Shown here piece after piece: positions 1-13,000 of a stretch of 64,000 bases of DNA (position 1 is its first letter; each line of letters begins with the position of its first letter). The translations under genes were made by a program, and so were the position numbers. The stretch comes from Ciona savignyi (lineage: Eukaryota; Chordata; Ascidiacea; Phlebobranchia; Cionidae): the NCBI GenBank assembly GCA_000149265.1, contig CH003181.1:111988-175987 (forward strand). The letters run 5' to 3'. Below the pieces are notes generated by a model that was not told the DNA's origin, made no database searches, and was given only the letters and a program-made list of their open reading frames with translations.

Positions 1-150
1 GTAATGTCCACTGTAGACATGTGGTGTATTACTGTGCTTGACTGTGGACATGAGGTGTATTACTGTACTCAACTGTGGGCATGAGGGGTATGACTCGTGC
101 ACCTGAGCAAGCCACATTACATTGCTCAAACTCAGTGTATTTATTATATC
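1..150. repeat. Tandem repeat related to the array at 41331-42010
   Basis: Contains units with GACTGTGGACATGAGGTGTA and CTGAGCAAGCCAC.TTACATTG, the same unit as the array in right-gene CUB4. The similarity continues into 150-185 (AAAAGTCATGTCCACACA). Confidence 0.7.
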
Positions 151-284
151 GTCACAATTAAAAGTCATGTCCACACAAAGTAATAGTAATAAACAGCCAA
201 CAAATTTTCTCTTGCCATCTTCTTAAAAATCTGGTACTTAAATCGCTTGCTTACTTAAATAATAAGAAAGTCTGAAGCCTGCCC
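151..284 (-). repeat. Inverted repeat arm 1 (end of left-gene CUB6 exon and flank)
   Basis: 134 bp matching 2994-3127 at about 90% in opposite orientation. It covers the end of the last CUB exon (GGGCAGGCTTCAGACTTTCT onward), the donor-like GTAAGC and downstream flank. Confidence 0.8.
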
Positions 285-1055
285 TTTCATCAGAGCCATC
301 GGAAAAAAAGTTAAGAACAATTCGATTTGAATTGGACACGTAGCTTGCAGGACCATCTAATCGACCGGATAACAACGCAATGACAGAACCATCCGAATTG
401 GAAATCTGAAAGTAAAATTATTTCTAGGAAACACATAGTTTAGATTTAGTATATTTTTTTTGTTTCTATGATAAAATGTGCCGAAAAATAGAAACATAAA
501 AAAATCAATAACAAAGTCAATAAAAACGTCTATGAAATTATTCATTTAGTAAATAGAATTGGATAGTTTAATTCATACACCTCTAGCCTGATTATAAAAA
601 ATGCCTTTTAAAGCGATTAAATAAGTTTTAAAGCGATCAACAGTCCGAGCGGTTAGTCTGGTAGTTTAGACTTATAGTGACGCCTTTCAACCGAAAGGTT
701 TAAGGTTCGAAACTGATTGCAACACACTGCAATAGCTCCGGTAACACGACGGTGGGCGCGAGGTGATCTGACAATTGCCCATGTGTTAACCCCCTTGGTT
801 TACCCATTCACGGAAAAAACATAAATATTCTATCCTATCGATGTCCCAAAACAATTAGAACAGAGCTTACCCTTAATTTATCGCAACATGGTTCTGATGC
901 AAAATCGTGAATTAAAACCCTCACGGTTTCTCCAATAGGTGCAGAAATCACCCACATACAGTTGACTCTTTTAGGGTAATTCCCTTCTGGGTAATTGGGG
1001 GTAGTGATAGCCTGGGGTGCCTCAGAAGCTTCAAGGGTTCCAGAACATGATGGGG
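238..1055 (-). CDS. Left gene CUB domain 6, last one in the window
   Basis: Exon A, 871-1055 (185 nt), reads TPSCSGTLEASEAPQAITTP...NCMWVISAPIG...FASEPCCDKLR. Exon B starts at 405 with ISNSDGSVIALLSGRLDGPA and runs to GFRLSYYL. The homologous donor position is 255|254 (TTAA|GTAAGC). Read-through instead gives SKQAI and a stop at 240-238, followed by AATAAA at 145-140. Which end is used cannot be decided here. An inverted ~90% copy of the end of this exon and its downstream flank lies at 2994-3127. Confidence 0.75.
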
Positions 1056-4000
1056 CTAAAATAGGGATAAGAGGTTAAAAAAAGGGTAATTTTGCTGGTG
1101 CTTATAACATATCTATTTAAATGGAGTCACAAAATTTGCAAGTATATGTTATAACACCTACGGATTTTTTTGTATATTTTATCTATGTGTAGTTAAAAGT
1201 CAGATTATCTTGTCTTAAGTTTTCCAGACTAACTTGTCTTAAGTTAGATTATCTTGTTTCCATAAGGGTGTGTTCTTACACAGGTAACTGTCAGAATAAC
1301 TCTAGCCCACCACTGGATTACCAGAGCTACTATAGTTTGTTGTATATGATGGGACATTTTTGTTCCAACTATTAATTAGTTAGTTACTTTTTTTAAAAAG
1401 AGACATTAACTTAGTTAGTTACTGTATTTTACGGAAAATAAGGCAAACTGTAAATAAATTATTTTAATTGTGATTTGTCATACAAAAGGCACACAGGGCT
1501 GTATGACATAATAGTTCATGTTGACTATATAAGACAATTGGTTCAGTTATAAAAAACAGGGCAGGTAATGGAATTGAATGATGCAATACAGTATAAAGCA
1601 CTAATTGATCTACACATTAGGTGCAGTGGCTTTTAGGCACACCATCAATTTTTGTAAGAAAAATGATTTAAATTGCACCTTGTGGTCCGTAAATATAGTA
1701 TTGCTTATTGCTATATTTTAATATTGCCCTTTAGAATATAAGAGATTTGGACTCTCTTGAACTACATTAACCACGGTGACTAGGGGTTCGAATCATTTTA
1801 GATCAACCATGGGATTAGAGAAAATGGAGCTTATATACAGGTAGTTGTTCAACATGTAAATCTTTGCATGGTCGTGTGGCTGAATGGTTAATGCAACAGA
1901 TACAAATACCGACTCCTATACAAAAACGGTCGAGTAACGAATGCATTATGGGTTTGAAACTTGGCTGGGTTTAAAAAAAGTTGTACATCTTTTAAAAATT
2001 AGCTTATAACCTGGGTTATATTATACTACAAAATATCACAAAACAAAGACATACTTCCGTTTGTATTTATTGTTGTGACAGTTGTCGTGGATGCAGTTGT
2101 TGTTTCTAATGTGCTTGTTGGTATTGCAGTTGTAGAAAACAAATCAACTGTGGGTAAAAAAACTCGAGATTAAAATGCTAATCTTTAGATAGGATAGAAA
2201 AGAGGATATTCATGTTTATCCCTGTAAATGGGAAAACCAAGGGGGTAACACACAGGCAATCGTTAGATCACCTCACGCCCAACGTCGGGTTACTGGAGCT
2301 ATTGCAGTGTGTTGTGTATGATTAACATGGTCCTTTAATTTGGTAGAACCCATTAATCCGCTAGGTTCGGGCAATGTCTGTTAAGTGCTTTGCCCAAGGA
2401 CACAACAGACTAGCAAGCGACCAGTTCCGAACCAACAACCCTTTGGCTGAAAGGAGATGTACTAATCCACCAGATTAATCTGCTGGACAAATTACTACAT
2501 ACTGTTATAGTTCAAACAAATTAAAAAAGAGAGGAGGGTAATTTAGTTTGGTTTTTCACCCCTTCGTTACATTAAAGAAGAATGACTTAATTAAAGTCAA
2601 GGAGACAGGATAAAATGTCAAAACTACAGTAGTTAAAACACTGTGGAGACGTGTTCAGCAAAGCATATATATTGCCTTTTTCCCTTTCCAAACTTTGCAT
2701 GTGTTGTTGATCGCTTATTTCGTGATTACAGAATCGCACACACAAACTACACAGGTACACCCTAGCACTAACTACACAGTGCAGTACGCTACAACACGCC
2801 AGTTAATAGACACTGTCTAATAGAGAAATAAAACCTTACATTACCACAGAAAAATCAAAATTGTTCAAATTAAAATCTGGACTAAAAGTGTGCAAGCTTG
2901 ACTTATTACTAAGGGGAGCCAGATTGATTATATTTAAGTGAAAAAAGAAAAACCTTCTGAAATGAAATTTCACCAGTGGTTAAAAACGCTTCAGGGCAGG
3001 CTTCAGACTTTCTTGTTATTTAAGTACGCATGCGATTTTAGTACCAGATTTTTAAGAAAATGTCAAATGAAAATTTGTTGGCTGTTTATGGCTATTACTT
3101 CATGTGGACATGACGTTTAATTGTGACAAGATATATGAGTGTGCACAAGAACAAAGACCCACCTTCCCTATAACTTGTCCTGAAACCTTTTTCGGCCACG
3201 GAGACATCAGAGTGGAAACGAACTCGTAGAAAGCCTTGTGAAGATATGAACCTTTGTGGCCTTGTAATTTCCCCTTTTACAATGGCAAGACTGCGGTTCC
3301 CGTCAAAAATCTGATAAAAATAGAATTAAGTTGGATTAATTTGAGTGATTAGTCTGGGGGTTTAGTGCGATGCCATTCAATCGAAAGGTTGCAGGTTCGA
3401 AACTGGTCGCTAGCGAGTCGGTTGTGTCCTTTGGCAAGGCACTTTATGGACCTTGCCTGAACCCAGCAGATTAATGGGTTCTATTAAATTGAAGGAACTT
3501 GTAAATCATACAAAACACCCTGCAACATCTCCGGTGACCTGATGGTAGGCCCAAGGTGATCTGACGATTGCGGTTTGTTAACGCCTTTTGGGTTTTCCCA
3601 TTTACAGGGGTAAACATGAATATCCTATCCTATAATCAGGTGAACATATTTTGGTTTAGCCAGCTGGGAGGTTGCTTGATTAAAACCAGCGAAGTGCTTG
3701 GGGCTTTGAGCAGGGCACTTGGTTGTTAAATCATGCTTAATCATGCCTGTCGTGTACTGGCAATAAGAGATTAAATGTTTAAAACAAATAAAACGTTTGT
3801 TTGGTGGGAATGGCAACTACTGAACACTGTTTTTTTTTAAATTCGATTTACTTAGACCAGAGCTTAACAGTTTAATGTCATCGGTAATTATGTACACAAT
3901 GGAACCCAGCCAGTGGTTTTGATCCAACAAACTGGATAGATGTGTCACAGCTGTTGGTAAATTAAATGGTAAATGTAGTTAAATCCTTCATTATAAGTAC

Positions 4001-7000
4001 CCGTGCCCACTGTACAGTTGCCGAAACCAATGTAGTGTGTTGTATTTTTAGTACAGCCCACTTTAGGAGTTCAGTACAACCCATTAATTTACTAAATTTA
4101 GCCAGTGTCCCTTTAGTTCCTTGACCAAGGACAGAAATAATTATGTAGTGACCAGTTTCAAACTAGCAACCCTTCAGCTGAAAAGTGATGTACTAACCCA
4201 GCAAGCTATTCGGCCTGACTTGATCTATAATCTAGCAGCAAGTGTTGTTTCCTCTTATGACACAGGTAGTCATCAGATAACTTACCTCCAAGTAATCACA
4301 GCATTCCTCCGACTTTCCTTGCAGAACTGTGAACTCGACTTGTTTTCCAGGGTCTGCCGTGAGGCGCCAATCACAGTCCAAATATTTTGGGTACGCGATC
4401 GGGTAATTTGGGGTCTGCAAATACTGGAGCGTGGGGGTTGCTGTGCCGTCGGCGCAACAACTGCCTGAGGGGTAAGAAAAAGGTGATATGAGGGGATAAA
4501 ATAGGGGTGTCAAATAAATGGGGTAAGTTTATTGGACTGTTATAATTAAAACATCTGTGTTCGATGACACAAAAATCATAGGCATAGATATCACATTTGC
4601 ATGGACTTTCGTAAACTTAAGTCTATGGCTAAAGAAGCATATTGCTTAACAGGTAAAAAAATTAGGGACCTAACCGACTTACAATCTGGTATCAATCTAA
4701 CAATCTTTTAGCCGATCATGCCTTTACAAAGACAAAACTGACTAGATAACATCTGATTTCAATCCCAGAACCCTTCAACTGACAGTGTCTTTCGAGAACA
4801 CAACCGACAAGCTGGTGGCTAGTTTCTATCTTAAAACCTTCCAGCTGACGGTGCCTTCACAAGAACACAACCGACTTGCTAGCGGCTGGTTTCGATCCCA
4901 CAACCTTTCAGCTGACAATTCCTTCACAAGGACACAACCGACTAGCTAGCGGCTGGTTTCGATCCCACAACCTTTCAGCTGACAATTCCTTCACAAGAAC
5001 ACAACCGACTTGCTAGCGGCTGGTTTCAATCCCACAACCTTTCAGCTGACAATTCCTTCACAAGGACACAACCGACTAGCTAGCGGCTGGTTTCGATCCC
5101 ACAACCTTTCAGCTGACAATTCCTTCACAAGAACACAACCGACTTGCTAGCGGCTGGTTTCAATCCCACAACCTTTCAGCTGACAATTCCTTCACAAGAA
5201 CACAACCGACTAGCTAGCGGCTGGTTTTGATCCCATAACCTTTCAGCTGACAATTCCTTCACAAGAACACAACCGACTAGCTAACAGCTGGTTTTGATCC
5301 CATAACCTTTCAGCTGACAATTCCTTCACAAGAACACAACCGACTAGCTAGCGACTGGTTTATTCCAACAACCTTTCTGCTGACAGTGGGCAGAACTCCA
5401 GTGCTTTATAATTAAGCTAAATGATCGGGCCTACCTTTAGAGAGACAATTAAAACAAGCAAAGTCAAACTTACAAGGGATAGCCAGAGGTGATATTGGTT
5501 GTGAAGGATCGACTGTTAAAAACAAATTAATAAAATAATAAAATGTCTTTAATAAAATGTCATTAAAAAGGTAGAATTTAATTCTAAGAATCCACCAATG
5601 CATTGCTATGAATGCCACATTGCCATTATCTAGTTACTCATTGAATAATGCTAAAAAAATCAACAGGTTTTAATTTAATTCATAATATATTCTGCACAAA
5701 TATGGTTGTCAGTTTTTAGGATACGTTATTCATGTTTATCCTTGTGAATGGGAAAACCAAGGTTTAACATACAGTTGATCGCCAGATTACCTTGCGTCTA
5801 CCGTCGGGTTTTACTGGAGCTATTACAGTGTTGTTTGTATGATTCGGACATTGCTTTAATTAAGTAGAACCCATTATTCTACTGGGTTTAGGCAAAGTTC
5901 ATTAAGTGCCTTGCCCAAACTGACAAGCTAACAACCAGTTTCGTATCTGCAACCCTTCGACTAAAAGGCAACAAATTAACCCACCAAGCTATTCAGTCAG
6001 ATTTACGCTTTTTAGTCTGACTTTAAGCTGTTCGATGAGATAACCATCACAATAAAATATCTCACCACTTCTGTACACTAGTTGGAATCCTTTCCGAGTG
6101 ATTGAACTATCGGTGACGAACCTCAAAGTAATACCAACCGTGGAGAGGTAGGTAACTGGTGTGTGTAAGGTGCCTCTAAGCCTTCCCACTTCCGAATTAC
6201 CCACAATAATCTGAGAGAGAAAAGAAAAAGGGAAAATTGAGAGAGGCATTTATCTAAAAATGGATAAAATATTTGGAAAACTTTGGTGAGAGTGAGGGAC
6301 GTTATAATGGACACTCATTAGAATACAGGGTTTCTGTGGTGGAGATGCTAAAGCTGTTGCAATGTGTTTTATTACTTGGTATTTTGTAGGAGTTTTTTTT
6401 GCATATAGTGTTTTTTTCTACCTTTTGTAATTAGAACAAAAATAAACTAAATAAACTAGTGCCCTTGGATGCAAATTAAACCTATTCCATAATTGGTAAG
6501 AACACTTGTGGTTGTTTTTAAACCACAATACTATTCAGACGGATAAAGTTAGATTCAAGTAATACATTCCTCATATGCAACTGTAACATTCGTTGTAAAT
6601 TCTTTTGTTTATTATGTAATTGCCTTAAATTCATGTCATGCCCTTGCTATATGGAATAGGATATTCATGTTTATCCCCGTGAATGGAAAAAACCAAGAGT
6701 TAAAACACAGGCAAGCGTCAGATTACCTTGCGCCCATCGCCGGGTTACCAGAGCTATTGCAGTGTGCTGTGTATGATTCATATGTTCCTTTAATTTAGTA
6801 GAGTTAATCTGCTGGGTTCGACAATGTCTGCCTGAATCTGCTGGGTTCAGGTATTATCCGTCATGTGCCTTGCCTAAGGAAACAACCGACTAGCTAGCAA
6901 CCAGTTTCGAACATCCAACCTCTCGGCCTAAAAGACAACGCACCAAACCACCAGACTAATCTGTCCGACAATAAACACACAATCAACCATAGAAAACATA

Positions 7001-10000
7001 CCACAAGGTAGTCACAGCATAACTCGGTTTCCAGATATCCAACGGTCAGTTGGACGGTCAGCCCAACGGGGCTCTCAATACCCCATCGACACTCCAAGTT
7101 GCTGGGGTATGAACTCGGGAAATTCGGAGAAGTTAGGATCTCCGGTTCTGGTGTTGCAGTTGTTTGAAAGCCGCATGTTCTTACTGGGAAGGTGATTTTA
7201 AATGATTGTTTAGAAATGGCCTTATCAAAATTTGAATTACTTTAGTTTTTTTTGCCCTTTCTTAAATTAAAGAAGAATGGCTTAATTAGTTTAAGTGAAA
7301 GAGACAGGATAAAGCGGCAAAACTATAGTTTAAGTTAAAAAATCGAAAACGGTGGCTAGCTAGTCGGTTGTTTTCTTTGGCAATGCACTTAGCGAACAGC
7401 GCCTGATCCTAAATTATTATATGGTTCTATCGAAATAAATAGAACCTCTTAATCATACACAACACATCGCAATTGGTCCGGTAAAACAACAGTAAGGGCG
7501 AGGTAATTTGACGACTGTCCGTGTGTTAACCCCTTTTACATTCCCCATTCACAGGAATAAAATATAAATACGTAAATCCTATCCGAACTTAAAATAATTT
7601 TAAATTTTTAAATGAAATGTATCAATCATATACCACACACTTTAATAGTTCAGGTAACCGGGTGGTGGATGCAAGGCAATCTGTCAAGGCAATCTGTATC
7701 CATGTGATAATGTTTCTTAAAGTAAACGTGAGATAATTTAACAATTTCCATGCGAACAGCCATTATGTTTTCCAATTAATTGGGATAAAACATAATTTCT
7801 TAAATCCTATCTAAAAAAAACTAGAATTTTTACAAAACCTAGATTTCCATTTGTGGATTGAGTGGCTCCTGGAGAGGTTGTGGCAATTGGCGCTTTTGTG
7901 GCACGCAGTGTCGTAGTTGTCACAGGTCGCACGGTTGTCGTGGTCGTTGACACAGTTGTTGAGGTTGTAGTTGACGTTGTTGTTGATGTTGTTGTTCGTT
8001 TTGGGGTGACTGTTAAACATTTATTGAAAATTCAGTTGATTTTGAAAAACTAAATCAATTCATTTGTTAAAAAAGGCATCAGGTTATAAAAGAATCTCAA
8101 TTATATAATAATTTGTAGTATTTATTGTCAGGTTACCTTGCACCTGTCATCGGGTTATCAAAGCTATAACAGCATGTTGTGTTTGATTGAAAAATTCTTA
8201 AGTTTAGAACTTAATCCACTTTGGCCAATGTTCGCTAAGTGCTTTGCCCAAGAATACAAGTAAGAGCTAAGAAAACTGTTTCGATCTTGCAACTCTTTGG
8301 TTGAAAGGCAGTGTGCTAACCAACTAAGCTATTTGGCATGACTAAACCCACTGATTAGCTTGTTTGGGTAACATAATTCATTAGATTACAACCACATGCC
8401 CACAGTCAATCTATCCGAGCTATTGCAGTGTGCTTTACATAAAAGACACATTGCTTTAGATTTGTTCACCCATCTGGATTTAAGCAACACTTGCTTTATG
8501 CAAAACAAACAATTGTTTGAATACCATATGCTCACTGCAGCCTATGTAAAGAAGCCAATGAAGCTACTAGAGTAAAGATATTGACTAAGCTTTTATCAAG
8601 TTGCATAGTAACTAGATTTTACTGTATTTGAATCCAGTAGATGAATATCTCATTCAAATACAGTAAAATGGATTCAAACACATTAAAATTAAAGGGAACC
8701 AGTACTAAAATCCGAACGGTTAATTTGGTGGTTTAGTGCGTCGCCTTTCAACTAAAAGATTGCGGGTTCGAAACTGGTCGCTAGCTAGTCAGTAGTGTCC
8801 TTGGGCAAGGCACATGTCCTTGGGCGAGCGTTTTCCCATCCATGATATAAACATGAATATCCTATTCTATCCAAACCAAAAATGCCAAATAACTGTTTAC
8901 TGCACCTGAACTAAATGTTGCAGTGAATCCAGTTCGAGCAACTGAGTTGTCGGAAAAAAAGAGAAGTTGTAGCTGATTTCCATTGCTCCTATAAGCTCTC
9001 CATCTTCGTAGTCTACCAGCCAAACTCCCAAGGATCTGTCTTTTCTCATAGATCTGAATCAATGTGACAATTAGAGTCTCACTCAAGAAATTTTTAAACA
9101 GTTGCTAATACTTTAAAAACTTTTAGTCACTTTAGGTAATGTCTAAACATGTCAGTCACTTAATGTAATGCCTAAACCTAAACAAGTCAGTTATTTCATG
9201 TAAAGCCTAAACAAGTCGGTCATTTCATGTAATGTCTAAACAAGTCAGTCATTTCAAGTAATGCCTAAACAAGTCGGTCATTTCATGTAATGCCTAAACA
9301 AGTCTGTCATTTCATGTAGTACCTAAACAAGGTTTAGTGTGACGCCTTTTAACCGAAAAGTTGCATGTTGAAAACTAACTAGCTAGTTGTTTTGTCCTTG
9401 GGCAAGGCACTTAATATACAACACATTGCAATAGCTCCGGTAACCTGACGATGGGCGTGAGGTGATCTGACGATTGCTTGAGTGTTAACCCCATTGGTTT
9501 TCCCACTTACAGGGATAAACATAAATAACCTATCCTATTCATTTCAATTAGTGCCTAGACAAGTCAATAATTTCATATAAGGCCTTAATAAGCCATTCTG
9601 CCTAAACAGAAGTAATGCTCAAACAAACTCACCCGCAAATAATCACAGCAAGATTCAATATTGGAGTTGGTCACATTAAACAGGATAGTTGACCCTGGTG
9701 CAGCTGTGATGAACCAGATACATTCGATACCGAGGGGGTAAGAATTGGGGTACAGGGGTGAAGTGATAGTTTGGAGGTTAGATGTCGCAGTCACATTGAA
9801 TCCACAAAGTTCTGTAGTTAAATTAATAATTTACGTTAAGTACTGTGTTAAGTATTGATTTTGCTTGGAAAATCTGGAATAGAGGTGTCATTTATAGATT
9901 TTTTTGCCCGGCTGCATTTATTTTAAATTTTGGAGACTTATGTCATTGTTATTCCCACATATATCATGCCTATGCTTCAGTTTTTTTGTATGTTTAAGCA

Positions 10001-13000
10001 AAATCTTATTATTTACCAGATCCACAAATTTTAAAAGTTTTAATTTGGTTTTCCAAAAATCTTGAAGTGCTACGATTTTCCACCTTCAGTAATAAAACTA
10101 AAGACTGAGCAATATTTTCCAGCCGGTTAGCCTAATGGTTAAGTGCGTCGCCTTTCAATCGAAAGGTTGCAGGTGCGAAACTGGTCGCTAGCTAGTCGGT
10201 TGTGTCCTTGGGCAAGGCACTTTACGGACATTGCGTGGACCCAGCGGATTAATGGGTTCTACTAAATTGAAGGAACGTGTGCATCATACATAACACAATA
10301 CAATAGCTACGGTAACCCGACGGTGGGCGCGAGGTGATCTGACGATTGCCCGTGTGTTAACCTCCTTGGTTTTCCCATTCACGGGGATAAACATGAATAT
10401 CCTATCCTATCTTATCCTATTTTAGAGATGCAGATTAAATAACATTTTCATGCAGACACTTTTTCAAGGAACTGATAATCTTTCCTAAAACAAGGATGAT
10501 TTAACCTCCAAATATAAATATCATTACAAACCTGGCAATTGTAAGTCTGGTGGTGTAACTCCAGCTGGTACTGCAAAACACACGGTGTGAATGTTCAATT
10601 CAATTCAATTTATTTTTTAAATTATAACATACATTCGGCGATACTTAATAAACAAACAATTGAAACCAAAAAATAATTAAATCCGACCAAATGCAGTAAT
10701 AAAAATACCTATACAGTACATTTGCACTTAATGCAGTGAAAGATCCAAAGGATCAACAAGTCAAACTACATTCCGTCAAATAAGAATCACAAACTAAGAC
10801 GAGTCAAGTTTAAAATAGTAGTAATTTCAACCGGGTATTGGTTTATATATTAGCCAAAAATGTTTTGTTTCATATTTGCCAATTATAGAAAAGGGGGTGC
10901 TTGTTTTATTCCTGTGTGTAGAACAATGACAGTCATTTTATCACGGGGTTAGCAAATTAACAAAACAAATTGAAAAAATAAAACAGGTGTTAACAAATTT
11001 AAAAATAATTAAGTGTTAAATGTTAACAAGATGGTTAAGTTTAAGGTTAAATAAGGTCAGAGTAGTCAGTGCTGAAAAGAAATACAGATGAGTCCTAAAT
11101 TGGAAACTAGGATAAAGTATGGAACTAAATTACCAAGTTAAACCATAACAGTATTTAGTTTAAAACTAAGAAAAGGTTAATGTGTTTTACTGATCACCAA
11201 ACACATTCCCAGCAGTCATGGGGTTTACAAGAAATTTTTAGCCAGACTTGTATTTAAATTTTAATTCTGTAGTCGTCTATTGCTCCCTTATAGTTATCAC
11301 CTTCCAAAATGGATTATAGTTATCGCCTCTAATTACTACAGGACCAGTATGGAAAGTACGGCAGCTGCACACTCGAGTTTTTTTGTTTCCCTACGTCCTT
11401 GCACACTTGGGTAATTTCACACACGCTCGCTAGCTGGCAGTATAAACATCGTATAATTTCCAATAAGCTTGTAAACCTACCTCTGGACCTCGGGTAATTT
11501 ACTTTCCGTACATTTTTAGTTATGTAGATAGATATGTTAGCTGACGGACACGAAAGATTGAGGATAGAATAATATGTTTTTTAAGATTTTGGTAAAAGAG
11601 TTATCAAAAGGAGATTGTGTGCACACTTGAAGTGTGCACTTTTGGACGTTTGCACACTGCACACTTAAATATTTGGCGCGTGCACACTCGAGATCTCGGC
11701 GAAAATTGACGTACTTTCCATACCGGCTACAGGAATACTTGGGTCGCTAACCCTAAACCTAAGGTTTATGATAACCATAACCCCAAACCTCCAAGCAATC
11801 AAAGTGATCTTGTAGTAATTTAGGGTAATGCTCAAATTAGACCGATATGCAAAAACAAAATACAGTGATCTATATTAAAAGAAATCATGGAAATAAAATG
11901 TTGAGACGGCATTTTATAACGTGTGGTGATAGTCAGTTTTGTTTTGAAGAACCAGTGAAATTAATATGTTAATTGTGGGAAATTCTCAAAGGAAAATTTG
12001 CAACACGTTTATACAAAAATGTCGTGAAATAGGAGCATTTCATATTTTGCACACAGACTTTATGATTATGCTATACAGACTTACCACTGCGAAAAACAGC
12101 GTGAAATCCTCTTCGATTAACCGATCGATCTGATTGAAACGTCACAATAAGTCCTGTGTGGTCTTCGGATACAAAACTTTCGGTGGAGGGGATTCCCATT
12201 AACCGAGACAATTTTCTGATACCATCCCAGACCTAAAGGGGATAAATTGGAAAGATAATTTTTTTTATCGGACTAAAGTTTTAAACCATGGGCGTCCCCA
12301 AAACCTTTTTTATAGTTGATAAATGTATGGGTCGCGTTAACCATTCGGCTACATGGCCGTACAGCTAAATATTCTCATCACACTAATCAGTGTAAAATAA
12401 TACAAATAGAGATATAGAATATTATTAAAATAAGGTGAATGTAAATAGTAATATTTTAGTGTTAAAAAGTGTAAATACAACTTTCTAGTGCTAAACACCC
12501 GACAACCCACGATAAAATACAATGCTCTTATCATGTACTCTTTTCCGAATTGTTTTCTGTGTGGTGGTGTGTTTTTGGGCAAGTCGGAATTACACCTCAT
12601 TTTAAGATTGTAAACGAATCTTGATTAACACAAATGCCCAATTTTATATAAAAGTTTGACTAAATTTACGCGGTCTGTCTACATACGCGCAAACAAAACT
12701 ACGATTCAGTAGGCTACACCACATCATAATTAAGTGCAACTCAATATACTCAGGCCCGTGTTTGTATCTTTTGTATAAGTATATTGCGTTAGACCGCTAT
12801 AACAAAGTATCCAGTGGTCATAGGTTCGAAACTTAGCCTAGCATAACAGCTTACAGATTAGGAAAGTCATTACGTCACTACACAACCAACGTCGACGAAA
12901 CGTTGCAATAATCTCCTGTCCTTAACTACTAAGCCTCAGGCAATGAGTTTGATCGCGAATAAGTCGGGATAATTAGTTGTCATGTTTATCCAATTAGCCT

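Noticed and set aside
1869..1960. tRNA-Ser/Leu-like gene
   Set aside because: GGCTGAATGGTTA resembles tRNA-Ser/Leu, but it belongs to the dispersed family B SINE with a poly-A end; not a functional tRNA.
2938..3120. 60-codon plus-strand ORF
   Set aside because: It lies over the inverted copy of the CUB6 exon end in a non-CUB frame; better explained as a duplicated fragment.
4861..5340. Regularly spaced direct repeats resembling a CRISPR array
   Set aside because: Units are contiguous 67-bp tandem copies with no unique spacers, derived from a SINE, in a eukaryotic intron.
7862..8053. Val-rich plus-strand ORF
   Set aside because: It is the antisense of the Thr-rich linker exon of the left gene; valine runs arise from complementary ACN codons.
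10121..10200. tRNA gene (internal A/B boxes, GGTTCGAAACT)
   Set aside because: The tRNA-like part is followed by a conserved SINE body and tail, has no credible cloverleaf or anticodon arm, and recurs in dozens of copies.
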